Below are positions 39,014 through 48,542 of a stretch of DNA of 64,000 bases, piece after piece. A program made the position numbers and the translations under genes. The stretch is from Rhodospirillaceae bacterium (GTDB lineage Bacteria > Pseudomonadota > Alphaproteobacteria > CACIAM-22H2), in the NCBI GenBank assembly GCA_022843945.1, contig JALHMR010000003.1:124001-188000 (forward strand), given 5' to 3'. The stretch's first letter is position 1, and each line of letters opens with the position of its first letter. The notes beneath the pieces are model-generated. The model was given only the letters and a program-made list of their open reading frames with translations, ran no database searches and was not told where the DNA came from.

Positions 39014-40180
39014 TTACGCGGCGGCAGAGGGCGGAGCGCCGCGCGGTCCGGCGGTGCGCTCCAGCACCCGGCTGGGCGGGAAGCGCACGATCACGGCGGT
39101 ACCGTCGTTGCGGCGGTTGACGATCTCCAGCGACCCGCCATGCAGCTCGGCGAGCCCCTTCGATATCGGCAGGCCGAGCCCGGTCCCTTCGTAAGTATGC
39201 GCGACGCCGCTCTCCGCCTGCTGGAAGGGCTTGAGGATGCGCTGGATATCCGCATCCGACAGCCGGACGCCGGTGTTCACCACGATGAGAGTCAGTCCGG
39301 TGCTCGGCGACGCGGTCGCCTCGATCGTCACGCGCCCACCGGCTGGCGTGAACTTCACGGCGTTGCTCAGCAGGTTGATCATGATCTGGCGCAGGCGCCG
39401 GCGATCGGCCTGGAGCGTGATGTCCTCCGGCGCCTCGATGGTCAGCGTCAGGTTGGCGGCCCGGGCCCGCTCCTCGATCAGCTTGAGGCTCTTGTCGAGC
39501 TCCTCGCGCAGCAGCACGCGCTCTTCCACCAGCTCGGTCATGCCCGCCTCGATCTTCTCGAGATCCAGCAGGTCGTTGACCAGCGCCAGCTGATGCGCGG
39601 CGCTGTGGCGGATATCGCCGAGATACTCCTTCTGCTTGGGCGTCACCGCGCCCCAGTAGCCGCGCTCGATCATCTCGGAGAAACCGAGGATGGCGTTGAG
39701 CGGCGTACGCATCTCGTGGCTCATATTGGCGACGAAGGCGCTCTTCACCTGGCTGGCCGCCCGGGCGCCGTCGCGCTCGAGCAGCAGGGCCGTGGTGCGC
39801 GCCGCGCGGCGCTGCAGGAGGCCGACCATCAGCGCCACGCCGGGCGTGGTGATCAGCAGGACGAAGAGGCGAGCAAGGTTATCGGGCGCGAAGCTGAACA
39901 GCGCGCCGGGCTTGGAGAAGAACCAGGCAGCGTAAATCAGCGTGATGGCGGCACTGACCAGGCCCGGCCCGATGCCGCCGTGGAAGGCCGCGAAGACCAC
40001 AGCGGTGAAATAGATCACCGCCGGGTTGGGGATGGCAAAGACCGTACGGCTCACGCCTTCGATGAACACGAGGATGGCGAGGGTGAGCAGCGGGCCGACG
40101 AGATAGCGATGACGCGCCGCCAGATCGCGCAACGTGACCGCCGCGCTCTTCAATCCGCCGCCGTTCGCTTTCGCACCCAC
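39014..40180 (-). CDS. sensor histidine kinase (HisKA, HATPase) with degenerate G box
   Basis: 388 aa. Four membrane spans lie between residues 25 and 122 (DUF4118-like). HisKA has FVANMSHEMRTPLNAILGF with phospho-acceptor His155. The N box is LLSNAVKFTP. The first G box reads IVVNTGVRLSD instead of V-x-D-T-G-x-G, so the adenine-binding Asp is Asn and the next Gly is Arg; the second, GTGLGLPISKGL, is intact. ATP binding may be weak. No response regulator is adjacent. Confidence 0.88.
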   Translation of the reverse strand: MGAKANGGGLKSAAVTLRDLAARHRYLVGPLLTLAILVFIEGVSRTVFAIPNPAVIYFTAVVFAAFHGGIGPGLVSAAITLIYAAWFFSKPGALFSFAPDNLARLFVLLITTPGVALMVGLLQRRAARTTALLLERDGARAASQVKSAFVANMSHEMRTPLNAILGFSEMIERGYWGAVTPKQKEYLGDIRHSAAHQLALVNDLLDLEKIEAGMTELVEERVLLREELDKSLKLIEERARAANLTLTIEAPEDITLQADRRRLRQIMINLLSNAVKFTPAGGRVTIEATASPSTGLTLIVVNTGVRLSDADIQRILKPFQQAESGVAHTYEGTGLGLPISKGLAELHGGSLEIVNRRNDGTAVIVRFPPSRVLERTAGPRGAPPSAAA

Positions 40181-40232
40181 GCCGGCAGTATACGCCGCTT
40201 TGCCGATTGGAGGGTTAACCCGCTTAACCCAT

Positions 40233-40859
40233 TTACCGTTCCGCCGCCGCGAACGGGGCGGCGTGATAGTAGTGCCAGAGGAAGTGGGCCGCCGCCCCGC
40301 GATAGGGCCGCCACGCCTCGGCCAGCTTGATCATGCGCTTGGGGTCCGGGCGTTTGCGCAGGCCCCGCAGGCGCTGCATGGCCACCTGCAGCGCCAGGTC
40401 GCCGGCCGGCCAGATATCCTGGCGCTTGAGGGCAAAGAGCAGATAGACCTCGGCGCTCCAGCGGCCCAGCCCCTTGATCTTGATGATCTCGCCGATCGCC
40501 GCCTCGTCCTCCAGGGCGTGCACGCGCGCGAGATCGAGCCGGCCGTCGAGAATCTCGCGCGCCAGGCCCAGCGTGTAAGCCGCCTTCTGGCGCGACAGGC
40601 CGAAGCCGCGCAGCTGCTCCTCGCTCCTCAGGACGACGGCCTCCGGCGTGAAGGGATCGATGCCCGCCGTCAGGCGGTTCCACATCGAGACCGCCGAGGC
40701 GGTGGAGACCTGCTGGCCGACGATAATGCGCGCCAGGCTGGCGAAACCGGGCTCGCGCTCGCGGCGCGGCGGCAGGCCGCAGGCGGCGAAGGCCTTGGCG
40801 AATGCCGGATCGTCGGCGGCGAGCCGGCGCAGGGCAGCGGCGTGCGGATGGCGGGGCAT
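40233..40859 (-). CDS. DNA-3-methyladenine glycosylase II (AlkA-type)
   Basis: 208 aa. HhH-GPD fold: IIVGQQVSTASA near residue 46, then IIKIKGLGRWSAEVYLLFAL and PAGDLALQ with the catalytic Asp near 155. Lacks the N-terminal domain of E. coli AlkA, as in the short bacterial form. Removes alkylated purines. Confidence 0.9.
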   Translation of the reverse strand: MPRHPHAAALRRLAADDPAFAKAFAACGLPPRREREPGFASLARIIVGQQVSTASAVSMWNRLTAGIDPFTPEAVVLRSEEQLRGFGLSRQKAAYTLGLAREILDGRLDLARVHALEDEAAIGEIIKIKGLGRWSAEVYLLFALKRQDIWPAGDLALQVAMQRLRGLRKRPDPKRMIKLAEAWRPYRGAAAHFLWHYYHAAPFAAAER

Positions 40860-40869
40860 TGCGAAGGAT

Positions 40870-40898
40870 TTGACCCTATCAGCTATTGCTAATAGAAG
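40870..40898 (+). promoter_or_regulatory. candidate promoter/operator upstream of soeA
   Basis: TTGACC (40870-40875), 17 bases, then TAGAAG (40893-40898). A perfect inverted repeat CTATT-GCT-AATAG (40883-40895) overlaps the -10. The soeA start is 36 bases further. The element could be a binding site; the regulator is unknown. Confidence 0.4.
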
Positions 40899-40933
40899 GG
40901 ACTGAACAACACGACGAATAACAAGGGCATAAA

Positions 40934-43780
40934 ATGGCTGGGGCCGACGAGGTTATCGATACCTCGCCCAAGGTGCATGACGAGGTCAAGACCACGACCT
41001 GTTACATGTGCGCCTGCCGCTGCGGCATCAAAGTCCATCTCAAGAATGGCCAGATCCGCTACATCGAGGGCAACCGCGCCCACCCGGTGAATCGCGGCGT
41101 GCTCTGCGCCAAGGGCTCGGCCGGGATCATGCAGCACTACTCGCCAGCCCGGCTGACCAAGCCGCTCAAGCGCGTGGGCGAGCGCGGCGCCGGCGAATTT
41201 CAGGAGATCGAATGGGACGAGGCGCTGGCCCTGGCCACGGAGTGGCTGGGCGGCATCCGCGCCACGGATCCCAAGAAGCTCGCCTTCTTCACCGGCCGCG
41301 ACCAGAGCCAGGCGCTGACCGGCTGGTGGGCCAGCCAGTTCGGCACGCCGAACTACGCCGCCCATGGCGGCTTCTGCTCGGTCAATATGGCGGCGGCCGG
41401 GCTCTACACCATCGGCGGCAGCTTCTGGGAGTTCGGCGAGGCCGACTGGGAGCGCGCGAAATACTTCCTGATGTTCGGCGTCGCCGAGGACCACGACAGC
41501 AACCCGATCAAGATCGGCCTGTCGAAGCTCAAGGCCCGCGGCGCCAAGTTCGTCTCGGTCAATCCGGTGCGCACCGGCTACTCGGCGGTCGCCGACGAAT
41601 GGGTGGCGATCAAGCCGGGCACCGACGGACTGTTCGTCTTCGCCCTGATCCACGAGCTGCTCAAGGCCGACAGGATCGACCACGACTATCTGGCGCGCTA
41701 CACCAACGCACCCTGGCTGGTGATCGCCAACCCGGGCAAGGCCGATGACGGGCTGATCGCCCGCGACGAGGCCGGCAACCCGCTGGCCTGGGACGCCACG
41801 ACCAACGCACCGGCCAACGCGCTCTCCGCCGACACCAAGCCGCGCCTGGCCGGTGACTACACGCTGCCCGACGGGCGCAAGGCCCGGCCCGCCTTCCACC
41901 TGATGGCGGAGCGTTATCTCGATCCGCAATACGCACCCGAGGCCGTGGCCGCGCGCTGCGGCGTGCCGGCCGCCACCATCCGCCGCCTGGCGGCCGAGAT
42001 CGCCCACGCCGCTTTCGAGCAGCAGATCGTGCTCGACCAGCCCTGGACCGACTGGGCCGGGCGCCGCCACGAGACCATGGTCGGCCGGCCGGTGTCGATG
42101 CATGCCATGCGCGGCATCTCGGCGCATTCCAACGGTTTCCACACCTGCCGCGCCCTGCACGTGCTGCAGATGCTGATCGGCGCCATCGACACGCCAGGGT
42201 CCTTCCGCTTTGAAGCCCCCTTCCCGCGCCCCTGCCCGCCGCCCGGCAAGCCGGCCGGCAAGAACGTCTCGCCCAACACGGCGCTGGGCGGCATGCCCTT
42301 AGGCTTCCCGCTGGGCCCCGAGGACCTGCTGCTCGAAGCCGACGGCTCGGCGCGGCGCATCGACAAGGCCTTTTCCTGGGAGGCGCCGCTAGCCGCCCAC
42401 GGGTTGATGCACATGGTGATCGCCAACGCCTGGAAGGGCGATCCCTACCGGATCGACACGCTGTTCCTCTACATGGCCAACATGGCCTGGAACTCGTCGA
42501 TGAACACCGCCGGCACCATGGCCATGCTCGCCGACAAGGACGCGAGCGGCGCCTACAAGATCCCGCGCATCATCTACTCCGATGCCTATTTCTCCGAGAC
42601 GGTGGCCTACGCCGATCTCGTGCTGCCCGATACGACCTATCTCGAGCGCTGGGACTGCATCTCGCTGCTCGACCGGCCGATCGGGAATGCGGAAGGTCCG
42701 GGCGACGCCATCCGCCAGCCCGTGGTCAAGCCCGACCGCGACGTGCGGCCCTTCCAGGACGTGCTGATCGACCTCGGCGCGCGGCTCAAGCTGCCGGGCT
42801 TCGTCACGCCCAGTGGTGCTGCGCGCTACCCCGGCGGCTACAAGGACTACATCGTCAATCACGAGCGCCGTCCGGGCTTCGGACCGCTGGCCGGCTGGCG
42901 CGGCATCGACGGCGACAAGATCGGCAGGGGCGAGCCCAATCTCGACCAGCTCGACCGCTACATCGAGAACGGCTGCTTCTGGAAACATGAGCTGCCGCAC
43001 GACCAGCTTTATTACAAGCACGCTAACAAGGGCTATCTCGAGACGGCGGTGAAGCTCGGCTTCCTCGACAAGGCCGAACCCATCATCCTGCAGCTCTATT
43101 CGGAGACGCTGCAGCGCTTCCGCCTCGCCGCGCGCGGCCACGGGCCGGTGCAGCCGCCCGACCGCCACCGCGCCCGCATCGACGCCTATTTCGATCCGCT
43201 GCCCATCTGGTACGAGCCGTTCGAGAGCTCCGCCGTCGATACCGGGGCATTTCCCTTGCGCGCCATCACCCAGCGGCCGATGCCGATGTATCACTCCTGG
43301 GGCTCGCAGAACGCCTGGCTGCGCCAGATCATGAGCAACAACCGGCTCTACGTGAACAAGGACACCGCCGCCCGCCACGACGTGGCCGACGGTGACTGGG
43401 TCTGGCTGACCAGCCACCACTCGCGCGTCAAATGCCAGGTACGGCTGATGGACGGCGTCGAGGCCGACACGGTGTGGACCTGGAACGCCATCGGCAAGCG
43501 GCCCGGCGCCTGGAACCTGGCGCCCGATGCCGCCGAGGCGACCCGCGGCTTCCTGCTCAACCACGTCATCTCGGAGCTGCTGCCCGAGCGCGACGGCTAC
43601 CGCTATGCCAATGTCGACCCGGTCACCGGCCAGGCCGCGTGGTTCGATCTGCGGGTGCGCATGGAGAAGTGCGACATCGCCGAAGCCGGCGTCACCGCGC
43701 CGTCGTTCGCCGCCTTGACGCCGCCCGCGGGCCTGCCGGCGCGCCCGTCGATCCTGCGCTACGGGGCCGATCTCAAATGA
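40934..43780 (+). CDS. soeA: sulfite dehydrogenase (quinone) subunit SoeA, molybdopterin oxidoreductase
   Basis: 948 aa. N-terminal [4Fe-4S] site C23-x2-C26-x3-C30...C58 (CYMCACRCGIKVH, then VLCAKGS). No twin-Arg signal, so it acts in the cytoplasm, as SoeA does. Molybdopterin-binding features include YFLMFGVAEDHDSNPIK, VNPVRTGYS and the C-terminal dinucleotide-binding domain from about 800. It oxidises sulfite to sulfate and passes electrons to SoeB and SoeC. The assignment rests on the Cys motif, length and the three-gene order; other DMSO-reductase-family members remain possible. Confidence 0.82.
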   Translation: MAGADEVIDTSPKVHDEVKTTTCYMCACRCGIKVHLKNGQIRYIEGNRAHPVNRGVLCAKGSAGIMQHYSPARLTKPLKRVGERGAGEFQEIEWDEALALATEWLGGIRATDPKKLAFFTGRDQSQALTGWWASQFGTPNYAAHGGFCSVNMAAAGLYTIGGSFWEFGEADWERAKYFLMFGVAEDHDSNPIKIGLSKLKARGAKFVSVNPVRTGYSAVADEWVAIKPGTDGLFVFALIHELLKADRIDHDYLARYTNAPWLVIANPGKADDGLIARDEAGNPLAWDATTNAPANALSADTKPRLAGDYTLPDGRKARPAFHLMAERYLDPQYAPEAVAARCGVPAATIRRLAAEIAHAAFEQQIVLDQPWTDWAGRRHETMVGRPVSMHAMRGISAHSNGFHTCRALHVLQMLIGAIDTPGSFRFEAPFPRPCPPPGKPAGKNVSPNTALGGMPLGFPLGPEDLLLEADGSARRIDKAFSWEAPLAAHGLMHMVIANAWKGDPYRIDTLFLYMANMAWNSSMNTAGTMAMLADKDASGAYKIPRIIYSDAYFSETVAYADLVLPDTTYLERWDCISLLDRPIGNAEGPGDAIRQPVVKPDRDVRPFQDVLIDLGARLKLPGFVTPSGAARYPGGYKDYIVNHERRPGFGPLAGWRGIDGDKIGRGEPNLDQLDRYIENGCFWKHELPHDQLYYKHANKGYLETAVKLGFLDKAEPIILQLYSETLQRFRLAARGHGPVQPPDRHRARIDAYFDPLPIWYEPFESSAVDTGAFPLRAITQRPMPMYHSWGSQNAWLRQIMSNNRLYVNKDTAARHDVADGDWVWLTSHHSRVKCQVRLMDGVEADTVWTWNAIGKRPGAWNLAPDAAEATRGFLLNHVISELLPERDGYRYANVDPVTGQAAWFDLRVRMEKCDIAEAGVTAPSFAALTPPAGLPARPSILRYGADLK

Positions 43781-44514
43781 CCTCGTATACGGTCGGCGAG
43801 AAGAAGCTCGGTCTGGTGATCGATCTCGACACCTGTGTCGGCTGTCACGCCTGCGCGGTGAACTGCAAGGAATGGAATACCGGCGGCCACTCGGCCCCGC
43901 TTCCCGACCGCGATCCTTATGGTGCCGACGTCACCGGCGTGTGGTTCAACCGCATCCACACCTTCGAGGTCGACGACGGCGAATGCGGCCGCACCGTCCA
44001 CTTCCCGAAATCCTGCCTACATTGCGAGCAGCCGGCCTGCGTCGAGGTCTGCCCGACCGGCGCCTCCTACAAGCGCACCGAGGACGGCATCGTGCTGGTC
44101 AACGCCGATACCTGCATCGGCTGCAAGCTCTGCTCCTGGGCCTGCCCTTACGGCGCCCGCGAGTTCGACGACGATGCCGGCGTGATGAAGAAATGCACGC
44201 TGTGCATCGACCGCATCTACAACGAGAACCTCGAAGAGGTCGACCGCGTGCCGGCCTGCGTCGCCACCTGCCCGGCCAGCGCCCGGCATTTCGGCGATTT
44301 GGGCGATCCGGGATCGGCCGTCTCGCGCCTGGTCGCCGAGCGCGGCGGCCATGATCTGATGCCGGAGCTCGGCTACAAGCCGGTCAACAAGTACCTGCCG
44401 CCGCGAGCCGGTCGCGCCAGGCAGGCCGCCGAGACGCCCGAGCGGCTGGAAGCCGTTGCCGCCGACACCGGCAGCCTCTTCCTGCGCTGGATCGATCGCG
44501 CCCTGTCCCGCTGA
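43777..44514 (+). CDS. soeB: sulfite dehydrogenase iron-sulfur subunit SoeB
   Basis: 245 aa with four ferredoxin-like clusters: CVGCHACAVNC near residue 19, CLHCEQPACVEVC near 79, CIGCKLCSWAC near 111, and CTLCIDR with ACVATC near 138-161. Long C-terminal tail. ATGA overlap with soeA and TGATG overlap with soeC show tight coupling. Confidence 0.88.
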   Translation: MTSYTVGEKKLGLVIDLDTCVGCHACAVNCKEWNTGGHSAPLPDRDPYGADVTGVWFNRIHTFEVDDGECGRTVHFPKSCLHCEQPACVEVCPTGASYKRTEDGIVLVNADTCIGCKLCSWACPYGAREFDDDAGVMKKCTLCIDRIYNENLEEVDRVPACVATCPASARHFGDLGDPGSAVSRLVAERGGHDLMPELGYKPVNKYLPPRAGRARQAAETPERLEAVAADTGSLFLRWIDRALSR

Positions 44515-45455
44515 TGCACCCCGCTTTTTCGGTCATCTTCTTCACCACGGCGTCGGGCGCCGGCTACGGCCTGCTCGCCCTGACCGGCATTGGCGCGCCG
44601 TTCGGATTGATTCCCGCCGACCGCGGCTTCGGATTCACGGTGCTGGCCCTAGCGCTGGCCTTGATCACGCTGGGCTTGCTGTCTTCCACCGCGCATCTCG
44701 GCCGTCCCGAACGCGCCTGGCGCGCCTTCAGCCAGTGGCGCACCTCCTGGCTGTCGCGCGAGGGGCTGCTCTCCCTCGGCACCTACGCGCCGACGGCGGT
44801 CTTCGGTATCGGCTGGGTGTTCTTCGGCCGGCTCGATGGGGTCTTTACCCTCGCCGCCCTCGCCCTGGCGGTCCTTGCCGCCATCACCGTCTACTGCACG
44901 GCGATGATCTACGCCTCGCTCAAGCCGATCCACGCCTGGCGCAATGCCTGGGTGCCGCGCGTCTATCTCGTCCTGTCGCTGATGAGCGGCGCCCTGTGGC
45001 TCAACGCCCTGGTCCAGCTCTGGGGGGCCAGCGCCTCCTGGCTGACGATCCTGGCCTTGCTCAGCATCGTCGCCGGCGCCTGGACAAAGGAGCGCTACTG
45101 GACCTTCATCGACACCACCCAAGGCCCCTCGACGGTTGAGACGGCGACCGGCCTGCGCGGCACGGTCAGCTTCCTTGATGGGCCGCACACCGAAGCAAAC
45201 TACCTGTTGCGCGAGATGGGCTATCGCATCGCGCGCAAGCATTCCGTGAAGCTGCGGCGCATCGCGCTCGCCCTGGGCTTTGCCCTGCCGCTCGTGCTGA
45301 CCCTGTTGAGCGCGGTGGCCGCCGGCCCGGCGGCAGCCTTTGCCGCGCTGCTCGCCGCTCTCTCGGCCATGCTCGGCATCCTGGTGGAGCGCTGGCTGTT
45401 CTTCGCCGAGGCGAAACACACAGTCACTTTATATTACGGCGCCACAACGGCATGA
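44514..45455 (+). CDS. soeC: sulfite dehydrogenase membrane subunit SoeC (DmsC-like)
   Basis: 313 aa, about eight membrane spans, with STAHLGRPERAWRAFSQWRT near residue 62, typical of DmsC/SoeC quinone-binding anchors. Starts at ATG 44514 overlapping the soeB stop. Anchors the complex and reduces quinone. Confidence 0.87.
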   Translation: MHPAFSVIFFTTASGAGYGLLALTGIGAPFGLIPADRGFGFTVLALALALITLGLLSSTAHLGRPERAWRAFSQWRTSWLSREGLLSLGTYAPTAVFGIGWVFFGRLDGVFTLAALALAVLAAITVYCTAMIYASLKPIHAWRNAWVPRVYLVLSLMSGALWLNALVQLWGASASWLTILALLSIVAGAWTKERYWTFIDTTQGPSTVETATGLRGTVSFLDGPHTEANYLLREMGYRIARKHSVKLRRIALALGFALPLVLTLLSAVAAGPAAAFAALLAALSAMLGILVERWLFFAEAKHTVTLYYGATTA

Positions 45456-46180
45456 CGACTCAAGACATCGGCACGGTCAAACAGATCAACCGCTACCCGG
45501 TCAAATCGTTTGGTGGCGAAGGCCTGCCATCGGCGGAGCTGAAGTGGTCAGGCATCGACGGCGACCGGCAATACGCTTTCCACAAGGTGGCCGACGGCTC
45601 GCGCTTTCCCTGGCTCACCGGGCGCGCGCTGTCGCAGATCGTGACCTATACCGCGCGCTTCGCCGATCCGGCAGACCCGCGCAAGTCCACGGTCCGCGTC
45701 ACCGCCGGCAAGGACGAGTTCAGCCTGCGCGACCCCATCTTGGCGAAGCGCCTCGGCGATGCCATTGGCGAGGAGGTGCGGCTGATCCAGATCGGCCGCG
45801 GCATCTTCGACACCATGCCGGTCTCGGTCATGGCCACCGCCACGCCGCCGCTGGTCGAGGCGGCCGCCGGCGTGCCCATCGACCCCCGCCGCTTCCGTGC
45901 CAATCTCGTCATCGAGACGCCATCCGGCGAAGCGGCGCGCGAGACCCATTGGGTCGGCGGTACGCTGGTCTTCGGCGACGGGCCGGACGCAGCCAAGCTG
46001 CTGGTCAGCAGCCCGATCGACCGCTGCGTGATGATCACCATCGATCCGGATACGGGCGAGCGCAATCCCGCCATCCTGCGCACGGTGGTCGAGCGCTTCG
46101 ACAACTTCATCGCCTCGCGCTGCTCGCCCGCGGTCCTGGGCACGATCAAGGTGGGCGACCGCGTGCGTCTGGAACGCTGA
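45452..46180 (+). CDS. MOSC domain protein
   Basis: 242 aa. An N-terminal beta-barrel domain (VKQINRYPVKSFGGEGL) then a MOSC region with RRFRANLVIET and SPIDRCVMITIDPDTGERNP, containing the conserved Cys near residue 192. MOSC proteins handle molybdenum cofactor or N-hydroxylated substrates. It overlaps soeC by ATGA, so it may serve SoeA cofactor maturation; no direct evidence. Confidence 0.85.
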   Translation: MTTQDIGTVKQINRYPVKSFGGEGLPSAELKWSGIDGDRQYAFHKVADGSRFPWLTGRALSQIVTYTARFADPADPRKSTVRVTAGKDEFSLRDPILAKRLGDAIGEEVRLIQIGRGIFDTMPVSVMATATPPLVEAAAGVPIDPRRFRANLVIETPSGEAARETHWVGGTLVFGDGPDAAKLLVSSPIDRCVMITIDPDTGERNPAILRTVVERFDNFIASRCSPAVLGTIKVGDRVRLER

Positions 46181-46188
46181 TCAGCAGT

Positions 46189-46713
46189 TCAACCCAGCGA
46201 CTTGAAGAAGACTGTCGTAGAGGCCAGCTCGCCGCCCGGCATCAAGGCGTAATTGGGGATGTGCCCGCATTGCTGCCAGCCATGCCGGGCATAAAGGCGC
46301 TCGGCATCGCCCCCGGTGATCGTATCCAATACCAGCAGCGTCCTGCCGGCGGCGCGCGCCTGCGCTTCGATCGCGGCCAGCAGCGCCGCGCCCACGCCCT
46401 GCCGCCGCCCGCGCCGATGAACCAGCATCTTGGAGACATCGGCCCGGTGCGGCTGATTCTCCGGCGCTGCCCAGATAACCTGCACCGTACCAACGATACC
46501 CCGCGCGTCCTCCGCGACGAGGACCACCCGTTCACCCTTCGCGATACTCTTCGCCACCCCGCGCCAGAATGCCTCCGCCGTGGCCCGGGTGATCGGCAGC
46601 ATGAAGCTGACGGAGGCGCCAGCCTCGACACAGTCGATCAGGACGTCGCTCAGCCCGTCGATCTCCCCCTGACCGATGGCATCGAGGCGACGAATACGGA
46701 TGCCCGCCGTCAC
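46189..46713 (-). CDS. GNAT family N-acetyltransferase
   Basis: 174 aa. KMLVHRRGRRQGVGAALLAA near residue 94 is the acetyl-CoA-binding motif A, followed by LLVLDTITGGDAERLYARHG and a W-x-x-C. Substrate unknown. Convergent with the MOSC gene. Confidence 0.88.
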   Translation of the reverse strand: MTAGIRIRRLDAIGQGEIDGLSDVLIDCVEAGASVSFMLPITRATAEAFWRGVAKSIAKGERVVLVAEDARGIVGTVQVIWAAPENQPHRADVSKMLVHRRGRRQGVGAALLAAIEAQARAAGRTLLVLDTITGGDAERLYARHGWQQCGHIPNYALMPGGELASTTVFFKSLG

Positions 46714-46717
46714 GGCG

Positions 46718-48454
46718 TCAGGGCGTCTGGCAGACCACGTTGAGCAGCGCCTGGCGGCCGCCGCGCACCGCCTCGATGGCTCGCTTCAACGCACCGGGCA
46801 GATCGGCCGGCTTCTCGACCTTCTCGCCATAGCCGCCCTGCGCCTCGACCAGCTTTTCGAAAGCCGGGCTCGGACTGAGGTCCGCCAGCGTGCGGTGATT
46901 GTCCTTCGCCGCTGCGCCCTCTTTGTACATGGCCAGAGTGGCGTTGCGCACGGCGCCCCACATCGAGTTGTTGAACACGATGGTCAACACCGGCAGCTCA
47001 TGCGCCGCCGCGACCCAATGGCAGGCCGTGGGGTTGGTGAAGATGTAGGAGCCGTCGCCCAGCGTGGCCACGCAGAGCTTCTCGGGTGCCGCCAGCTTGG
47101 CACCCAGCGCTGCCGGCAGCGACCAGCCGAGGCCGCCGGCCGGCGACAGGCCGAAATAGCTCATCGGCCGATCGAAGGCGCAGTGCTCCATCTTCAGCGG
47201 ATACTCGTTGAACACCACGGCATCGTCGCCGAGCACGTCGGCGAGGCACTTGCTGATCCAGGGCGGCCGGATCACTGGCTCCTTGCCGGCCTTCTCCGCC
47301 TCTTCCTTCCAGGTGGCGCGCATCCGCGCCGATTGCTCGGTGACCCGGGTGCGCCGCGTCGCGGTCTGCGGCTTCCCGGCCAGGCCGCTCTTCTCCAGCG
47401 CCGCATCGAGCGAGCGGATGGCGGCTTCCGGGCTGGCCGTGATGACCAGGTCGGACGGGAAACTGCGCATCGGGTAGCGGGCAAAGAGCGGATCGATACC
47501 GATATGGATGATCTTGGCACCGGCCGGCGGGCCTTCGAGATTGAGGATCCAGGGCACGTCGCTGTCGAGCACGACCACGACATCGGCCTCGGCCAGCGGC
47601 ACCTTGGGCAGGAAGCCGAGATGCATCGGGTGGCTGTGCGGCAGGCAGACATAGCGCGGGTTATGGCTGACCACCGGCAGAGCGTAACGCTCGGCGAGCT
47701 GGGCCAGCGCCTCGACGCCGCCCTTGGTGCTGCCGCTGCGCGCCGCGATGATCAGCGGTCGCTCGGCCGCGGCGAGCCATTCCGCCGCCTGGGCGATGTC
47801 CGCGGCATTGGCGGCTGGCGCGCCGGCCACGGCGCGCCGGGTCGCCGGCCGGCTGGCCGGCGATTCCATGGCCAGGACTTCGCGCGGCAGGGTCAGGTAG
47901 ACCGGGCCGCGGGGCTCGGCCATGGCGATCTCCATCGCCCGGCCGACCACATCACCCGGGTGCTGGGTGGCATGCAGCTCGTAATCCCACTTCACCGCCT
48001 CGCGCAGCATGCCCGCCTGGTCGAACATCTCCTGCGCCCAGTGGATGGGGCGGCTGCGCGTGCCATGCGGGCCGGTTTCGGTGATCGGCGTGCGGCCGGC
48101 GGTCAGCAGCATCGGCACGTTGTCGCGGGCGCTGTTGATCAGCGCGCAGATCGTATTGGCCGTGCCGACATTGACGTGGACCATCAGCGCCTGCGGCCGG
48201 CCGGTCATCAGGTAGTAGCCGTGGGCCATGCACACGGCCGCGTTCTCGTGCGGGACGGTCACCGGGCGAGGCGCTGCCTCGCCGGCCTGCTTCATGCGCG
48301 AGAAGGCCTCGATGATCGGCGGAAAATCGGTGCCGGCATTGGCGAACAGGCAGTCCACGCCCTGGGCGCGGAGGGCGGCGAGGTAGTCCTCGGCGGTCAG
48401 GCGCTTGGCGGCGACAGAAGCGGCAGGCGTCGCGGCAGGCTTGGGGGCATGCAT
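46718..48454 (-). CDS. thiamine-diphosphate-dependent enzyme (acetolactate synthase-like)
   Basis: 578 aa from ATG 48454 (GGAG 8 bases before). N-terminal PYR domain with HENAAVCMAHGYYLMTGR near residue 66 (activating Glu), a central domain, and a C-terminal domain whose LGDGSYIFTNPTACHWVAAA is the GDG-x(24-27)-N ThDP motif. Specific substrate unknown; no regulatory ilvH-type gene nearby. Confidence 0.87.
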   Translation of the reverse strand: MHAPKPAATPAASVAAKRLTAEDYLAALRAQGVDCLFANAGTDFPPIIEAFSRMKQAGEAAPRPVTVPHENAAVCMAHGYYLMTGRPQALMVHVNVGTANTICALINSARDNVPMLLTAGRTPITETGPHGTRSRPIHWAQEMFDQAGMLREAVKWDYELHATQHPGDVVGRAMEIAMAEPRGPVYLTLPREVLAMESPASRPATRRAVAGAPAANAADIAQAAEWLAAAERPLIIAARSGSTKGGVEALAQLAERYALPVVSHNPRYVCLPHSHPMHLGFLPKVPLAEADVVVVLDSDVPWILNLEGPPAGAKIIHIGIDPLFARYPMRSFPSDLVITASPEAAIRSLDAALEKSGLAGKPQTATRRTRVTEQSARMRATWKEEAEKAGKEPVIRPPWISKCLADVLGDDAVVFNEYPLKMEHCAFDRPMSYFGLSPAGGLGWSLPAALGAKLAAPEKLCVATLGDGSYIFTNPTACHWVAAAHELPVLTIVFNNSMWGAVRNATLAMYKEGAAAKDNHRTLADLSPSPAFEKLVEAQGGYGEKVEKPADLPGALKRAIEAVRGGRQALLNVVCQTP

Positions 48455-48542
48455 GGCAGTACTCCGTCGATCGGACGGGCAGCCTAGCGCCGAACCACCC
48501 CCTGTCAAACGGTTTGGGGTTCGGGAAGAAGCCTCAGGTGCG

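Noticed and set aside
46676-48487. A 603-codon plus-strand frame opposite the ThDP enzyme
   Set aside because: Shadow frame; the ThDP enzyme on the minus strand has full motifs and a good ribosome site.
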